From Curtobacterium sp. 'Ferrero' (GTDB taxonomy: Bacteria; Actinomycetota; Actinomycetes; Actinomycetales; Microbacteriaceae), in NCBI RefSeq assembly GCF_002412165.1, contig NZ_NXIA01000003.1:67254-131253 (forward strand): 64,000 bases of DNA. The letters run 5' to 3'. Within the stretch, counting starts at the first letter, position 1. Each line of letters opens with the position of its first letter. Under the pieces are notes generated by a model. That model saw only the letters and a list, made by a program, of their open reading frames with translations. It had not been told where the DNA came from and searched no databases. The translations under genes were made by a program, and so were the position numbers. Positions 16,205 to 25,357 of the stretch are shown piece after piece.

Positions 16205-17767
16205 CTAGACGGCGGCCACGTCGTCGTCTCCGGCACTGTCGTGCACCACGAACGCCGCCCACAGGTCGGCGCGGGTGGCGAACGCGGAGAGGTCTCGGTC
16301 GAGCAGGCGTCCGGCGTGCTCGACCCGGGCGCGGGCGGTGTGCCGGTGCACGCCGAGCGCCTGCGCGGTGCGGTCGTACTCGCAGTTCTGCCGGAGCCAG
16401 GTCCGCACGGTGGTGGTGAGTTCGGCGCCGGTCGCCCGGTCGTGGGCGAGGAGGGGCTCGAGGAACGCCCTGGCCACCGCACCGGCCTCGACGTCGACGT
16501 GCGCGAGGTGGGCGAGGACCCCCTCGCGGGCGAGGTCGCCGAACTCCGTGGTGCCCGGGCGCCCCTCGCGGCGGCGGTCGAGCGCCTGGACCGCCTGGGT
16601 CCGTGCGCGGCCGAAGCCCCGGTAGGACGTGCCGTCGGACAGGCCGACCCGGGCGTCGTAGCGTCCGACGAGTTCGTCGACGAGGTCCAGGTCGTCCGCG
16701 GACAGGCACAGGAAGAGGGCGTCGTCGACGGCGAAGAAGAGGTGCCCGGGACGGTCTTGCACCCGGAGCTCGAGCAGGTCCACGATGCCGTCGAGGTCGC
16801 GTTCGGCCACGTCGACGGCGGCGATCCGCACCGGTTGCTCGGGCAGCGGCCCCCAGACCTCCCGTGCGGTGGTGTCGACGACCTCGGGGTCACCGACCGA
16901 CAGCATGGTGAGCAGGCCCGTGCGGAGGAGCCCGCGGGCCCGGGCCAGTTCGCGGTTCTGCTGCAGCGCGAGGCCGGCGAGCGCGATCACCGCGGTGACG
17001 ACCTCGCGGCCGGCCTGGTCGAGGGTGCCGCCGTTCGCGATGGCCAGCACGCCGCTCAGGTGGCCGCCGCTGCCGAGGGTCTGCAGCGTGTACCCGCCCC
17101 GCTCGGTGGTGACGGGCAGGCTCGCACGCTGCCCGGCGCGCAGGAGCCGGAGCGTCTCGGCGCGGAGCACGTCGAGGTCGTCCTCGGGGACGCCCGCTGC
17201 GGGGTGGCCGCGGTCGAGTCGTCCGGTGACGTCGAACAGCCCGACCCACCCGTCGAGCTGCCGGGAGAGCTCGGCGATCGTGGCGCCGAGCCCGTCCGGG
17301 CGCATCGCCGCGAGCGAGATCGCGCGCTGGGCGGACATCGCCCACGCGCCGCGCGCGTTCGCGTCCCGCGCGACCGCCTCGGCGTTCGCCTGGGCGACCT
17401 GGATGAACGACGTCTCGTACGGCACCTCGAACAGGGGCAGGCCGGCACGGGCGCACGCCGCGACCAGGGCGTCCGGGGTGCCGGCGCGGACGACCTCGGT
17501 GCCGAAGCCGAGTGCGACCACCCCGCGCGCGACGAGGCGGTCGACGTAGGCACCCGCGACGGCGTCGGACACCTCGGCGCGCGTGCCGAACTGCGTGCCG
17601 GTGGTGAGCAGGCCCTGCCCCGGCGCGAGGAACGGCGTCGGGTCGGCGAGGTCGGAGCTGTGCAGCCACGACAGCGGGGCGTCCAACCGGTCCGCGGGCA
17701 CCTCGTCGGTGCGGAGGCGCAGGCGGAGGTCGGCGCGGTGCAGGAGCGCTCGCAGCGTCGCGGTCAT
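16205..17767 (-). CDS. PucR family transcriptional regulator
   Basis: A 520-residue activator-type regulator. An N-terminal purine-catabolism PucR-like domain (about 10-140; PFLAPGQGLLTTGTQF) is followed by a GGDEF-related middle region and a C-terminal helix-turn-helix of the PucR/CdaR type (LRQNCEYDRTAQALGVHRHTARARVEH). Such regulators often control GABA, allantoin or purine catabolic operons placed divergently. Here 104 nt separate it from gabT. That spacer carries two GCACCGGG direct repeats (17813-17820, 17848-17855) that might be a binding site. Confidence 0.9.
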   Translation of the reverse strand: MTATLRALLHRADLRLRLRTDEVPADRLDAPLSWLHSSDLADPTPFLAPGQGLLTTGTQFGTRAEVSDAVAGAYVDRLVARGVVALGFGTEVVRAGTPDALVAACARAGLPLFEVPYETSFIQVAQANAEAVARDANARGAWAMSAQRAISLAAMRPDGLGATIAELSRQLDGWVGLFDVTGRLDRGHPAAGVPEDDLDVLRAETLRLLRAGQRASLPVTTERGGYTLQTLGSGGHLSGVLAIANGGTLDQAGREVVTAVIALAGLALQQNRELARARGLLRTGLLTMLSVGDPEVVDTTAREVWGPLPEQPVRIAAVDVAERDLDGIVDLLELRVQDRPGHLFFAVDDALFLCLSADDLDLVDELVGRYDARVGLSDGTSYRGFGRARTQAVQALDRRREGRPGTTEFGDLAREGVLAHLAHVDVEAGAVARAFLEPLLAHDRATGAELTTTVRTWLRQNCEYDRTAQALGVHRHTARARVEHAGRLLDRDLSAFATRADLWAAFVVHDSAGDDDVAAV

Positions 17768-17871
17768 GGCGTCACCCTACCCAGCGGGGTGTCCACCAGG
17801 GCGAGCCAGCACGCACCGGGTGTACGCGACGGACAGTGCCGGCGGTGCACCGGGGCTCCTAGCATCGCGAC

Positions 17872-19236
17872 ATGTCCTCCACCGCTGCCCCCGCCCTCCA
17901 CGCCTCCACCGGCGGCCCCGGCCTGCCGCAGGAGCGCCGACTCGTCACCGCGGTCCCCGGGCCGCGCTCGCAGGAGCTCCTCGCCCGCAAGCAGGCCGCG
18001 GTCGCCGTCGGCGTCGGTGTGGCGGTCCCGGTCGCCGTGGTCGCGGCGGGCGGCGGGGTCGTCGTCGACGCGGACGGCAACTCGCTCATCGACCTCGGGT
18101 CCGGCATCGCCGTGACCAGTGTCGGCAACGCGCACCCCCGGGTGGTCGCGGCGGTGCAGGAGCAGGTCGCGTCGTTCACCCACACCTGCTTCACGATCGC
18201 CGCCTACGAGGGGTACGTCGAGGTCGCGGAGGCGCTCAACCGGCTGACTCCGGGCGACCACGAGAAGCGGACGGCGCTGTTCAACTCGGGCGCCGAGGCC
18301 GTCGAGAACGCCGTGAAGATCGCCCGCAAGCACACCGGCAAGCAGGCCGTCGTCGTGTTCGACCACGCCTACCACGGCCGCACCAACCTCACGATGGCGC
18401 TCACCGCGAAGAACCAGCCGTACAAGAACGGCTTCGGTCCCTTCGCCCCCGAGGTCTACCGCGTCCCGATGTCGTACCCGTTCCGCGACGGCGGCCTCTC
18501 GGGGGCAGAGGCGGCGAAGCGGGCCATCACCCAGATCGAGAAGCAGGTCGGCGCGGAGAACACCGCCGCGGTGCTCATCGAGCCGATCCAGGGCGAGGGC
18601 GGCTTCGTTGTGCCCGCCCCCGGCTTCCTGCGCGCGCTGTCCGAATGGGCCACGGCGAACGACGTCGTCTTCATCGCCGACGAGGTCCAGACCGGCTTCG
18701 CGCGCACGGGCGCCATGTTCGCCAGCGACCACGAGGGCATCGTCCCCGACCTGGTCACCACTGCGAAGGGCATGGCCGGCGGACTCCCGCTGTCGGCGGT
18801 CACCGGGCGTGCCGAGATCATGGACTCCGCGCACGTCGGCGGGCTCGGCGGCACCTACGGCGGCAACCCGATCGCGTGCGCCGCCGCACTCGCCGCGATC
18901 GACGCGTTCGAGCACGACGGCTTCGTCGAGCGGGCGGCCGCGATCGGCGAGGTGCTCCTCGGGCGACTCCGCGCCGCCCAGGAGCACGACCCACGCATCG
19001 GCGACGTCCGCGGTCGCGGCGCGATGGTGGCGATCGAGCTGGTCGACCCCGCCACCGGCGAACCCGACGCCGCCCTGACCGGTCGGGTGGTCCGGTACGC
19101 CTACGAACACGGCGTCATCGCACTCACCGCCGGCACGTACGGCAACGTCCTCCGCTTCCTCCCCCCGCTCGCGATCGACGACGCCCTGCTCCACGAGGGC
19201 CTCGACGTCGTCCTGGAAGGACTGGCATCCGCATGA
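17872..19236 (+). CDS. gabT: 4-aminobutyrate-2-oxoglutarate aminotransferase
   Basis: A class III PLP-dependent aminotransferase of 454 residues converting GABA plus 2-oxoglutarate to succinate semialdehyde plus glutamate. Visible are the substrate motif FNSGAEAVENAVKIAR, AYHGRTN, the PLP-phosphate/aspartate motif FIADEVQTGFARTG (Asp about 270) and the Schiff-base lysine in TTAKGMAGG (about 299). It is the first gene of a coupled three-gene operon, overlapping the next dehydrogenase by 4 nt (ATGA), so its product is oxidised directly by the following enzyme. Probably controlled by the divergent PucR regulator. Confidence 0.95.
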   Translation: MSSTAAPALHASTGGPGLPQERRLVTAVPGPRSQELLARKQAAVAVGVGVAVPVAVVAAGGGVVVDADGNSLIDLGSGIAVTSVGNAHPRVVAAVQEQVASFTHTCFTIAAYEGYVEVAEALNRLTPGDHEKRTALFNSGAEAVENAVKIARKHTGKQAVVVFDHAYHGRTNLTMALTAKNQPYKNGFGPFAPEVYRVPMSYPFRDGGLSGAEAAKRAITQIEKQVGAENTAAVLIEPIQGEGGFVVPAPGFLRALSEWATANDVVFIADEVQTGFARTGAMFASDHEGIVPDLVTTAKGMAGGLPLSAVTGRAEIMDSAHVGGLGGTYGGNPIACAAALAAIDAFEHDGFVERAAAIGEVLLGRLRAAQEHDPRIGDVRGRGAMVAIELVDPATGEPDAALTGRVVRYAYEHGVIALTAGTYGNVLRFLPPLAIDDALLHEGLDVVLEGLASA

Positions 19237-20783
19237 CCACCACCCAGAGCACCTGGCCCGCCGTCCCGGACCACGACACCACCGCGGCGACCGGTCCCGC
19301 CGCCGAGCAGGCCGTCCTCGACCGCGTCCCCCGAGGCCTGCTCATCGACGGGCACTGGGTCGACGCGGCCGACGGCGCCACCTTCGACGTCGTCGACCCG
19401 GCGACCGGCGACGTCCTCGCCCGCATCGCCGACGCGACCCCGGCCGACGGCCTCCGGGCACTCGACGCCGCCGACGCCGCCCGCCACGGCTGGGCCACCA
19501 CCCCGCCGCGGCAGCGCGCCGAGGTCCTCCGCCGCGCGTTCGACCTGCTCCAGGAGCGCCGTGAGGAGTTCGCACTCCTGATGACCCTGGAGATGGGCAA
19601 GCCGCTCGCCGAGGCCCGCGGCGAGGTCACGTACGGCGGCGAGTTCCTCCGGTGGTTCTCGGAGGAGGCCGTCCGCATCGGCGGCGACCACTCCACCAAC
19701 CCCGAGGGCACCGGCCGCGCGTTCGTCACGCACAAGCCCGTCGGCCCGGCACTCCTGATCACGCCGTGGAACTTCCCGCTCGCGATGGCGACGCGGAAGG
19801 TCGCCCCGGCGCTCGCCGCGGGGTGCACCGTGGTCGTGAAGCCGGCCGAGCTCACCCCGCTGACGACCTTGCTGTTCGCCGACCTGCTCCTCGAGGCCGG
19901 GGTGCCCGCGGGCGTCGTGAACGTCGTCCCGACCACCACGGCGGGCGACGTCTGCGGTCCCGTCATCGCCGACCCGCGCCTCCGGAAGCTCAGCTTCACC
20001 GGCTCGACCCCGGTCGGTCGGACCCTCCTCGCCCAGGCGGCGCAGAACGTGCTGCGGACGAGCATGGAGCTCGGCGGCAACGCGCCGTTCCTGGTGTTCG
20101 AGGACGCCGACCTCGACCTGGCCGTCGACGCCGCGCTCGCCGCCAAGTTCCGCAACACCGGACAGGCGTGCACCGCGGCGAACCGGTTCCTCGTGCACGA
20201 GGACGTCGCCGCCGAGTTCGCCGACCGGGTCACCGCGCGGGTCGGGGCGATGCGGGTCGGTCGCGGCACCGAGGACGGCGTCGCGATCGGGCCGCTCATC
20301 GACGACCGTGCCGTGGCGAAGGCCGACCGGCTGGTGACGGACGCCGTCGAGCGCGGCGCCGTCGTCCGCACCGGGGGCCACCCGGTCGCCGGACCCGGCA
20401 CGTTCTACGCCCCGACCGTGCTCACCGACGTGCAGCCCGGCAGCGCGATCCTCGACGACGAGATCTTCGGTCCGGTGCTCGCGATCCGGACGTTCCGCAC
20501 CGAGGACGAGGCCGTCGCGGCGGCGAACGACACCGAGTACGGGCTCATCGCCTACGCCTGCACCGAGGACCCCGCGCGCGGGCAGCGGCTCATGGAGACC
20601 CTCGAGACGGGCATGCTGGGACTCAACACGGGCGTCGTCTCGAACGCGGCGGCACCCTTCGGCGGCGTGAAGCAGTCCGGCACCGGACGCGAGGGCGGCG
20701 CCGAGGGCATCGCGGAGTACCTCGAGACCATGTACACACTCACCCCGGACCCGTTCCGGCGCACCAAGGGAGCACAGCGATGA
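19233..20783 (+). CDS. gabD: Succinate-semialdehyde dehydrogenase (NAD(P)+)
   Basis: A 516-residue aldehyde dehydrogenase: Rossmann/coenzyme signature ITPWNFPLAMATRKVAPALAAG, SFTGSTPVG, catalytic Glu in MELGGNAPF (about 279) and nucleophilic Cys in NTGQACTAANR (about 313). Its sequence style and position after gabT match GabD, which oxidises succinate semialdehyde to succinate. It has about 30 extra residues at the N-terminus compared with typical GabD. It overlaps its neighbours by 4 nt on both sides (ATGA), suggesting stoichiometric translation with GabT and the amine oxidase. Confidence 0.93.
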   Translation: MTTTQSTWPAVPDHDTTAATGPAAEQAVLDRVPRGLLIDGHWVDAADGATFDVVDPATGDVLARIADATPADGLRALDAADAARHGWATTPPRQRAEVLRRAFDLLQERREEFALLMTLEMGKPLAEARGEVTYGGEFLRWFSEEAVRIGGDHSTNPEGTGRAFVTHKPVGPALLITPWNFPLAMATRKVAPALAAGCTVVVKPAELTPLTTLLFADLLLEAGVPAGVVNVVPTTTAGDVCGPVIADPRLRKLSFTGSTPVGRTLLAQAAQNVLRTSMELGGNAPFLVFEDADLDLAVDAALAAKFRNTGQACTAANRFLVHEDVAAEFADRVTARVGAMRVGRGTEDGVAIGPLIDDRAVAKADRLVTDAVERGAVVRTGGHPVAGPGTFYAPTVLTDVQPGSAILDDEIFGPVLAIRTFRTEDEAVAAANDTEYGLIAYACTEDPARGQRLMETLETGMLGLNTGVVSNAAAPFGGVKQSGTGREGGAEGIAEYLETMYTLTPDPFRRTKGAQR

Positions 20784-22153
20784 CCACCGAACGTGACGTC
20801 GTCGTCATCGGGGCCGGGGTCACCGGTCTCGTCGCCGCCGACCGCCTGCGCGACGCGGGACTCAGCGTCGCCGTGCTCGAGGCGCGGGACCGCGTGGGCG
20901 GTCGCACGTGGACGAACGACATCGAGGGCGTCACGCTCGAGATCGGCGGCCAGTGGGTGTCCCCGGACCAGACCGCGCTGCTCGGTCTGCTCGACGAGCT
21001 CGGGCTCGAGACCCACGACCGGTACCGCGAGGGGTCGAGCGTCTACATCGACGCCGACGGCACCCGCACCGAGTACACCGGCGACATCTTCCCGCTGCCC
21101 GAGGCCACGGCGGCCGAGATCGAACGGCTGGTGGCGGTCGTCGACGAGTACGTGGCGCAGGTCGACCCGGACCGCCCGTGGGCGACCCCGGACGCGGAAC
21201 GGCTCGACGAGGTCTCGTTCCGGGAGTGGCTCCGCCGCCTGAGCGACGACCGGGTCGCGACCGAGAACGTCGAGCTGTTCATCGCCGGTGCGATGCTCAC
21301 CAAGCCCGCGCACACGTTCTCCGCCCTGCAGGCGCTCCTGATGGCCGCGTCCGCCGGCAGCTTCTCGCACCTGGTCGACGCCGACTTCATCCTCGACAAG
21401 CGCGTCATCGGCGGCATGCAGCAGGTGTCCGAGCGGCTCGCGGCGCGGCTCGGCGACGACGTCCACCTCGACACGCCCGTCCGGACGCTCCGCTGGGGCG
21501 ACGACGGTGTGGTGGCGATCGCGGACGGCGGCGTCGAGGTGCACGCCCGGCAGGCACTCGTCGCGGTGCCGCCGCCGCTCTACTCGCGGATCTCGTACGA
21601 GCCCCCGCTGCCGCGTCGGCAGCACCAGCTCCACCAGCACCTGTCGATGGGGTTCGTGATCAAGGTGCACGCCGTCTACGACCGGCCGTTCTGGCGTGGT
21701 GCGGGCCTGTCCGGGACCGCGTTCAGCCCGTACGAGCTCGTGCACGAGGCCTACGACAACACCGCGTTCGGCCAGGAGCAGGGGACCCTCGTGGGTTTCG
21801 TGTCCGACGAGCTCGCCGACGAGGTCCTGGCACTGCCGGCCGAGGAGCGCCGGGCACGGGTGCTCGAGTCGCTGGCGCACTACTACGGCGACGAGGCGAA
21901 GCGCCCGGTCGTCTACTACGAGAGCGACTGGGGCTCCGAGGAGTGGACGCGCGGCGCCTACGCGGCGAGCTTCGACCTCGGTGGCCTCGTCCGTTACGGC
22001 CCGGACCAGCACGCCGCCGTGGGGCCGGTCCGGTTCGCGTCGAGCGACCTCGCCGGGCACGGTTACCAGCACGTCGACGGCGCGGTGCGGATCGGTCGCC
22101 GGGTGGCGGACGAGATCCTCGCCGCCGTGCCGCAGGGGGCGCCGGTGGCGTGA
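20780..22153 (+). CDS. puo: Flavin monoamine oxidase, likely putrescine oxidase
   Basis: A 457-residue FAD amine oxidase: dinucleotide motif VVVIGAGVTGLVAA, LEARDRVGGRTWT, and the substrate-cage/FAD end with GYQHVDGAVRIGRRVADEIL. Overall layout (EIGGQWVSPDQ, VPPPLYSRISYEP) resembles actinobacterial putrescine oxidases, which convert putrescine to 4-aminobutanal, ammonia and H2O2. Coupling to gabT and gabD supports an amine-to-succinate route. A separate aminobutyraldehyde dehydrogenase would be needed; the enzyme at 39252-40730 is a candidate. Other mono- or diamines cannot be excluded. Confidence 0.87.
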   Translation: MTTERDVVVIGAGVTGLVAADRLRDAGLSVAVLEARDRVGGRTWTNDIEGVTLEIGGQWVSPDQTALLGLLDELGLETHDRYREGSSVYIDADGTRTEYTGDIFPLPEATAAEIERLVAVVDEYVAQVDPDRPWATPDAERLDEVSFREWLRRLSDDRVATENVELFIAGAMLTKPAHTFSALQALLMAASAGSFSHLVDADFILDKRVIGGMQQVSERLAARLGDDVHLDTPVRTLRWGDDGVVAIADGGVEVHARQALVAVPPPLYSRISYEPPLPRRQHQLHQHLSMGFVIKVHAVYDRPFWRGAGLSGTAFSPYELVHEAYDNTAFGQEQGTLVGFVSDELADEVLALPAEERRARVLESLAHYYGDEAKRPVVYYESDWGSEEWTRGAYAASFDLGGLVRYGPDQHAAVGPVRFASSDLAGHGYQHVDGAVRIGRRVADEILAAVPQGAPVA

Positions 22154-22169
22154 CCGGGTGATCCGGTCC

Positions 22170-22211
22170 GGACGGGAGGCACGGGGCGGGGTCGCCACGT
22201 GCCTCCCGTCC
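22170..22211. repeat. Palindromic terminator repeat, copy 2
   Basis: Arms GGACGGGAGGCACG and CGTGCCTCCCGTCC (22170-22183 / 22198-22211), perfect over 14 bp, between the convergent puo and GMC genes. It lies 1 nt beyond the GMC stop codon, so it can terminate both. Confidence 0.88.
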
Positions 22212-22212
22212 G

Positions 22213-23802
22213 TCAGGCGGTCGCCTGCGCGACCGGCGCGCGGTCGGCCGCGACGTCGTCGCGGAGCATCCGGTCCGCGGTCCGCAGCGACAGCGCCATG
22301 ATCGTCAGCGCCGGGTTGGCGATGACCGCGCTCGGGAACACCGAGTTGTCGCACACCCACAGGTTCGGCACGTCCCACGAGCGGCCGGCCGGGTCGACGA
22401 CGGACCGCTCCGGGTCGGTGCCCATCCGTGCCGTGCCGATGGTGTGCGCGGTCCGCTCCAGCACCCGGACGTCCCGACCGCCGGCGGCCTCGACGATCGC
22501 GGTCATGGTGCGGACGGCGTGCCGCTCGATGGCGTCCTCGTTCGCGCCCGGGCTGAACGACACGCGTGCCCGGGGGACCCCGTGCTCGTCGAGCTCGTCG
22601 GACAGCTCGAGCCGGTTGCCGTCGTACGGCAGGCACTCGGCGTTGATGCCGACGCCCGCGGTGTACGGGTAGGCGCGCACCGCGTCGACGAGCGCCTTCC
22701 CCCGCAGGCCGCCGCCGCGCACGAGCGTGGTGGCGAAGGTGATCGGCTGCACGCCGAGGCTCTGGATGAGGTAGCCGCCCGCGAAGTCGGCGTCGTCGGG
22801 CCGGACGAAGTCCTCCGTGATGATCGACGACGGGTAGCCGCGGTACGAGCGCATCGACTCGTCGAACGTCGCCCACACCTGGGTCGCGCCGTGCGCCGTG
22901 AAGTTGCGGCCGACCTGCCCGCTGCCGTTCGCCAGGCCCGTGTGCAGCAGGAGCCGCGGCGTCTCCACACCGCCCGCGGCGAGGACGAGGGAGCGGCAGC
23001 GCTGCCGGTGGTCGCGGCCGTCCTGGCGGTAGACGACCGCCTCGACCCGGCCACGGGCGTCGAGCTCGATGCCGTGCACGAACGCCTCGGGGCGGATCTC
23101 CGCGCCGAACGCCACCGCTGCGGGCAGGTACGTCGTGTCCATCGACACCTTCGCGCCGTTCCGGCAGCCCTGGTGGCACGAGCCGCAGGACACGCACGCC
23201 TGGCGCAGGCCGTGGTGCTCCTGGTGCCGGTCCTCGGTGGTCAGGCCGACGGGGGCGTCGGTCGCGGTGATGCCGAGCGCCGCGGTGCCGCGCATCATCA
23301 TGTCCGACGAGGCGTTCCGGGCCGGGGGACGCATCCGGTAGCGACGCGACGGGTCCCACGGGTAGTGCTCCGGTCCCGCGACGCCGACGTCGTGCTCGGC
23401 CTGCTCGATCCACCGGGTGAGCTCGGCGTGCTCGATCGGCCAGTCCTCGCCCTCGCCGGACTCGGTCCGGAGCCGCAGGTCGTGCACGCTCGGCCGCGGG
23501 GTGAACGCGCCCCAGTGCAGCGTCGACCCGCCGACCCCGGTGCCGCTGTTGTTCGGTCCGAACGCGGTCGGGGCGCCGCCGCCGCTGAGGCGGTCGTCCA
23601 TCCAGTTGATGTCACCCGGGGCGATGACCTCGTCCGGGGCGTGGTCCTCCGGCGAGGTGTTGCGACCGGCCTCGAGCGCGACGACCGACAGCCCGTTCCG
23701 TGCGAGCACCGCCGTGAGGGGCGCACCGCCCGCGCCCGTGCCGACGACGACCACGTCGACGACCTCGTCCGTGCCCCAGTGCCGCTGTCCGTCGAGTCTC
23801 AT
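22213..23802 (-). CDS. GMC family FAD oxidoreductase with ferredoxin-like cysteine motif
   Basis: A 529-residue glucose-methanol-choline family flavoenzyme. The FAD motif VVVGTGAGGAPLTAVLARNG and LEAGR are at the N-terminus, GGSTLHWGAF is near residue 91, and the C-terminal catalytic region has HTIGTARMGTDPERSVVD and NPALTIMALSLR. Residues about 203-213 read CVSCGSCHQGC, a CxxCxxCxxxC arrangement that could bind an iron-sulphur cluster, as in some multi-subunit GMC dehydrogenases. Its ATG overlaps the preceding hydrolase/subunit-3 fusion gene by 4 nt, so the two products probably form a complex. The alcohol or sugar substrate is unknown. No signal peptide is seen. Confidence 0.9.
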   Translation of the reverse strand: MRLDGQRHWGTDEVVDVVVVGTGAGGAPLTAVLARNGLSVVALEAGRNTSPEDHAPDEVIAPGDINWMDDRLSGGGAPTAFGPNNSGTGVGGSTLHWGAFTPRPSVHDLRLRTESGEGEDWPIEHAELTRWIEQAEHDVGVAGPEHYPWDPSRRYRMRPPARNASSDMMMRGTAALGITATDAPVGLTTEDRHQEHHGLRQACVSCGSCHQGCRNGAKVSMDTTYLPAAVAFGAEIRPEAFVHGIELDARGRVEAVVYRQDGRDHRQRCRSLVLAAGGVETPRLLLHTGLANGSGQVGRNFTAHGATQVWATFDESMRSYRGYPSSIITEDFVRPDDADFAGGYLIQSLGVQPITFATTLVRGGGLRGKALVDAVRAYPYTAGVGINAECLPYDGNRLELSDELDEHGVPRARVSFSPGANEDAIERHAVRTMTAIVEAAGGRDVRVLERTAHTIGTARMGTDPERSVVDPAGRSWDVPNLWVCDNSVFPSAVIANPALTIMALSLRTADRMLRDDVAADRAPVAQATA

Positions 23803-25172
23803 CGCCCTGCCTCCGTCGCTGTCCCGGCCGTCTCCGCCGGGGCGGCCGCCTCCCATGCCTCGCGCTCGCCGGCTCCGAGCAGCTGGAAGCCCTGCTTGCG
23901 GACCCCGTCGCCGCCGTTGGCGTAGCCGTCGAAGTCGATCTCGGCCATCGTCGCCGGGTGCGCGATCCAGTGCCGGGCGAGGTCGACGGCCGCGTCTTCG
24001 GCCCAGGCGCGGAGCTGGTCGCCCCGCAGTGCCCCGGTCGACTCGTACGTGCCGTCGGCGATGGCGTCGAGCACCTCGGCCAGACGGTCCGGTCCCGCCT
24101 TCGCAGCGCCGTGGAGCTCGTCGAGGGCGGCCCGGAACGCGTCGGCGTCGGCGGGCAGGCCGTCGGGACGCCATCCGTCGCCGACACCCGCGGCGAGCTG
24201 GGCGTCCACGCGGAGGGCGAGGTCGATCGGCCGGTCGCCGGCCTGTGGCACGAGGTGGTCGGCGACCGCCCGGAGGGTGTCGAGCTGTGTGCGGTCGAGC
24301 ACCCGCGGCTCGGCGTCGGGATCGTCCGGCAGCGCACGTGCCGCGAGCGCACCGCGCATCCGGGCGCTGACGCGCGGCGACGCGATCACCCGGACGGTGT
24401 CCTCGGGGACGAGCGGACCGCGGTCGACCCGGCGCTCCCAGAAGCGACGGATCCGGTCGGCGACGTCGTCGGGCTGCTCCCACGGCAGCAGGTGCGCTGC
24501 GCCGGGGACGACTTCCAGGTGCCCGTGCGGCCAGTGCGGCAGGGTGTGGCGTCGCTGGGCGTCCTCACCGAGGTCGCCGTCCTCGGCCCCGGCGAGCACG
24601 AGCGCGGGCGTCGGGTTCGGCGCGGCGTCGGACCAGTCCTCGCGGCTCCCGCGTTCGAGCCAGGCGGTCCAGGCCTCGGGGTCGGTGCGTTCGACGTCGT
24701 GCAGGGCGGCGCGCATCCGCTCCGTGTCGAGCGTTGCGGCGGTGTTCGCGTCGACGAACTCGGTGGCGTGCGAGGTGCTGATCGGTCCGTGTGCGGCCCA
24801 GCCGAGCATCGCCTGGCGGCGGTCGTCGCCCATCGGCTCCGGAGAGAGCGGGGACGCGGCCATCAGGACCACGCCGCGGAGCCCGAACAGGCCGTTCGCC
24901 CCGGAGATCGTCCGGTCGGCGACGACGGCGGCGACCTTGCCGCCCATGGAGTGTCCGACGAGCAGCCACTCGGTGACGCCGCTCGCCCCGATCGCCCGTT
25001 CGACCTGCTGGGCCATCTCCTCGACGGTCGTGCCGACAGCGGCGGGGCTGGTCCCGAAGCCGGGCAGGTCGATCCCCACGAGGTCGAGGGTGCCGTCGAG
25101 TCGGTCGTGGAGCAGGGCGAACTCCTCGGAGCTGGAGCCGAGGGCGTGGAGGCAGAACGCGGTGGCGGTCAC
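23799..25172 (-). CDS. Alpha/beta hydrolase fused to a gluconate 2-dehydrogenase subunit 3-like domain
   Basis: A 457-residue two-domain protein. Residues 1-255 are an alpha/beta hydrolase: oxyanion region HALGSS, nucleophile elbow GHSMGG (Ser about 75), acid region LVLAGAEDGD and His in PGAAHLLPWE. Residues about 290-440 (LDTLRAVADHLVPQ, then HWIAHPATMAEIDFDGYANGG) resemble the gluconate 2-dehydrogenase subunit 3 family, small partners of GMC dehydrogenases. It starts at GTG after a GGAGG box and is coupled by ATGA overlap to the GMC gene. I know of no standard pathway with this fusion. The C-terminal family call comes from motif pattern and context. Confidence 0.82.
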   Translation of the reverse strand: MTATAFCLHALGSSSEEFALLHDRLDGTLDLVGIDLPGFGTSPAAVGTTVEEMAQQVERAIGASGVTEWLLVGHSMGGKVAAVVADRTISGANGLFGLRGVVLMAASPLSPEPMGDDRRQAMLGWAAHGPISTSHATEFVDANTAATLDTERMRAALHDVERTDPEAWTAWLERGSREDWSDAAPNPTPALVLAGAEDGDLGEDAQRRHTLPHWPHGHLEVVPGAAHLLPWEQPDDVADRIRRFWERRVDRGPLVPEDTVRVIASPRVSARMRGALAARALPDDPDAEPRVLDRTQLDTLRAVADHLVPQAGDRPIDLALRVDAQLAAGVGDGWRPDGLPADADAFRAALDELHGAAKAGPDRLAEVLDAIADGTYESTGALRGDQLRAWAEDAAVDLARHWIAHPATMAEIDFDGYANGGDGVRKQGFQLLGAGEREAWEAAAPAETAGTATEAGR

Positions 25173-25260
25173 ACGTCGTGTCTACCTCCGGCCGGTCGCG
25201 CCCCTCGGAGACTGCTGTACCCCGTTCGCTCCCGGTAGGGGGACGCGCGTCGCGCGCCGA

Positions 25261-25310
25261 TGACGGACGGGAGGCGCGGCACCAGCCGGCACCGCGCCTC
25301 CCGTCCGTCA
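25261..25310. repeat. Palindromic terminator repeat, copy 3 (perfect 19-bp arms)
   Basis: The most regular member of the family: 19-bp perfect arms at 25261-25279 and 25292-25310 with a 12-nt loop, downstream of the leftward aldehyde dehydrogenase gene and upstream of the hydrolase fusion gene. Confidence 0.9.
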
Positions 25311-25315
25311 CCGGG

Positions 25316-25344
25316 TCGCGTCGCGTCGCGTCGCGACGCGACGT
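25316..25344. repeat. GTCGC tandem repeat forming a 20-bp palindrome
   Basis: Four tandem GTCGC units run into GACGCGAC, giving a perfect 20-bp palindrome at 25324-25343. It lies between copy 3 of the terminator repeat and the stop codon of the leftward dehydrogenase gene, so that gene has two consecutive hairpins at its 3' end. Confidence 0.7.
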
Positions 25345-25357
25345 CGGCCCGGCGCCG

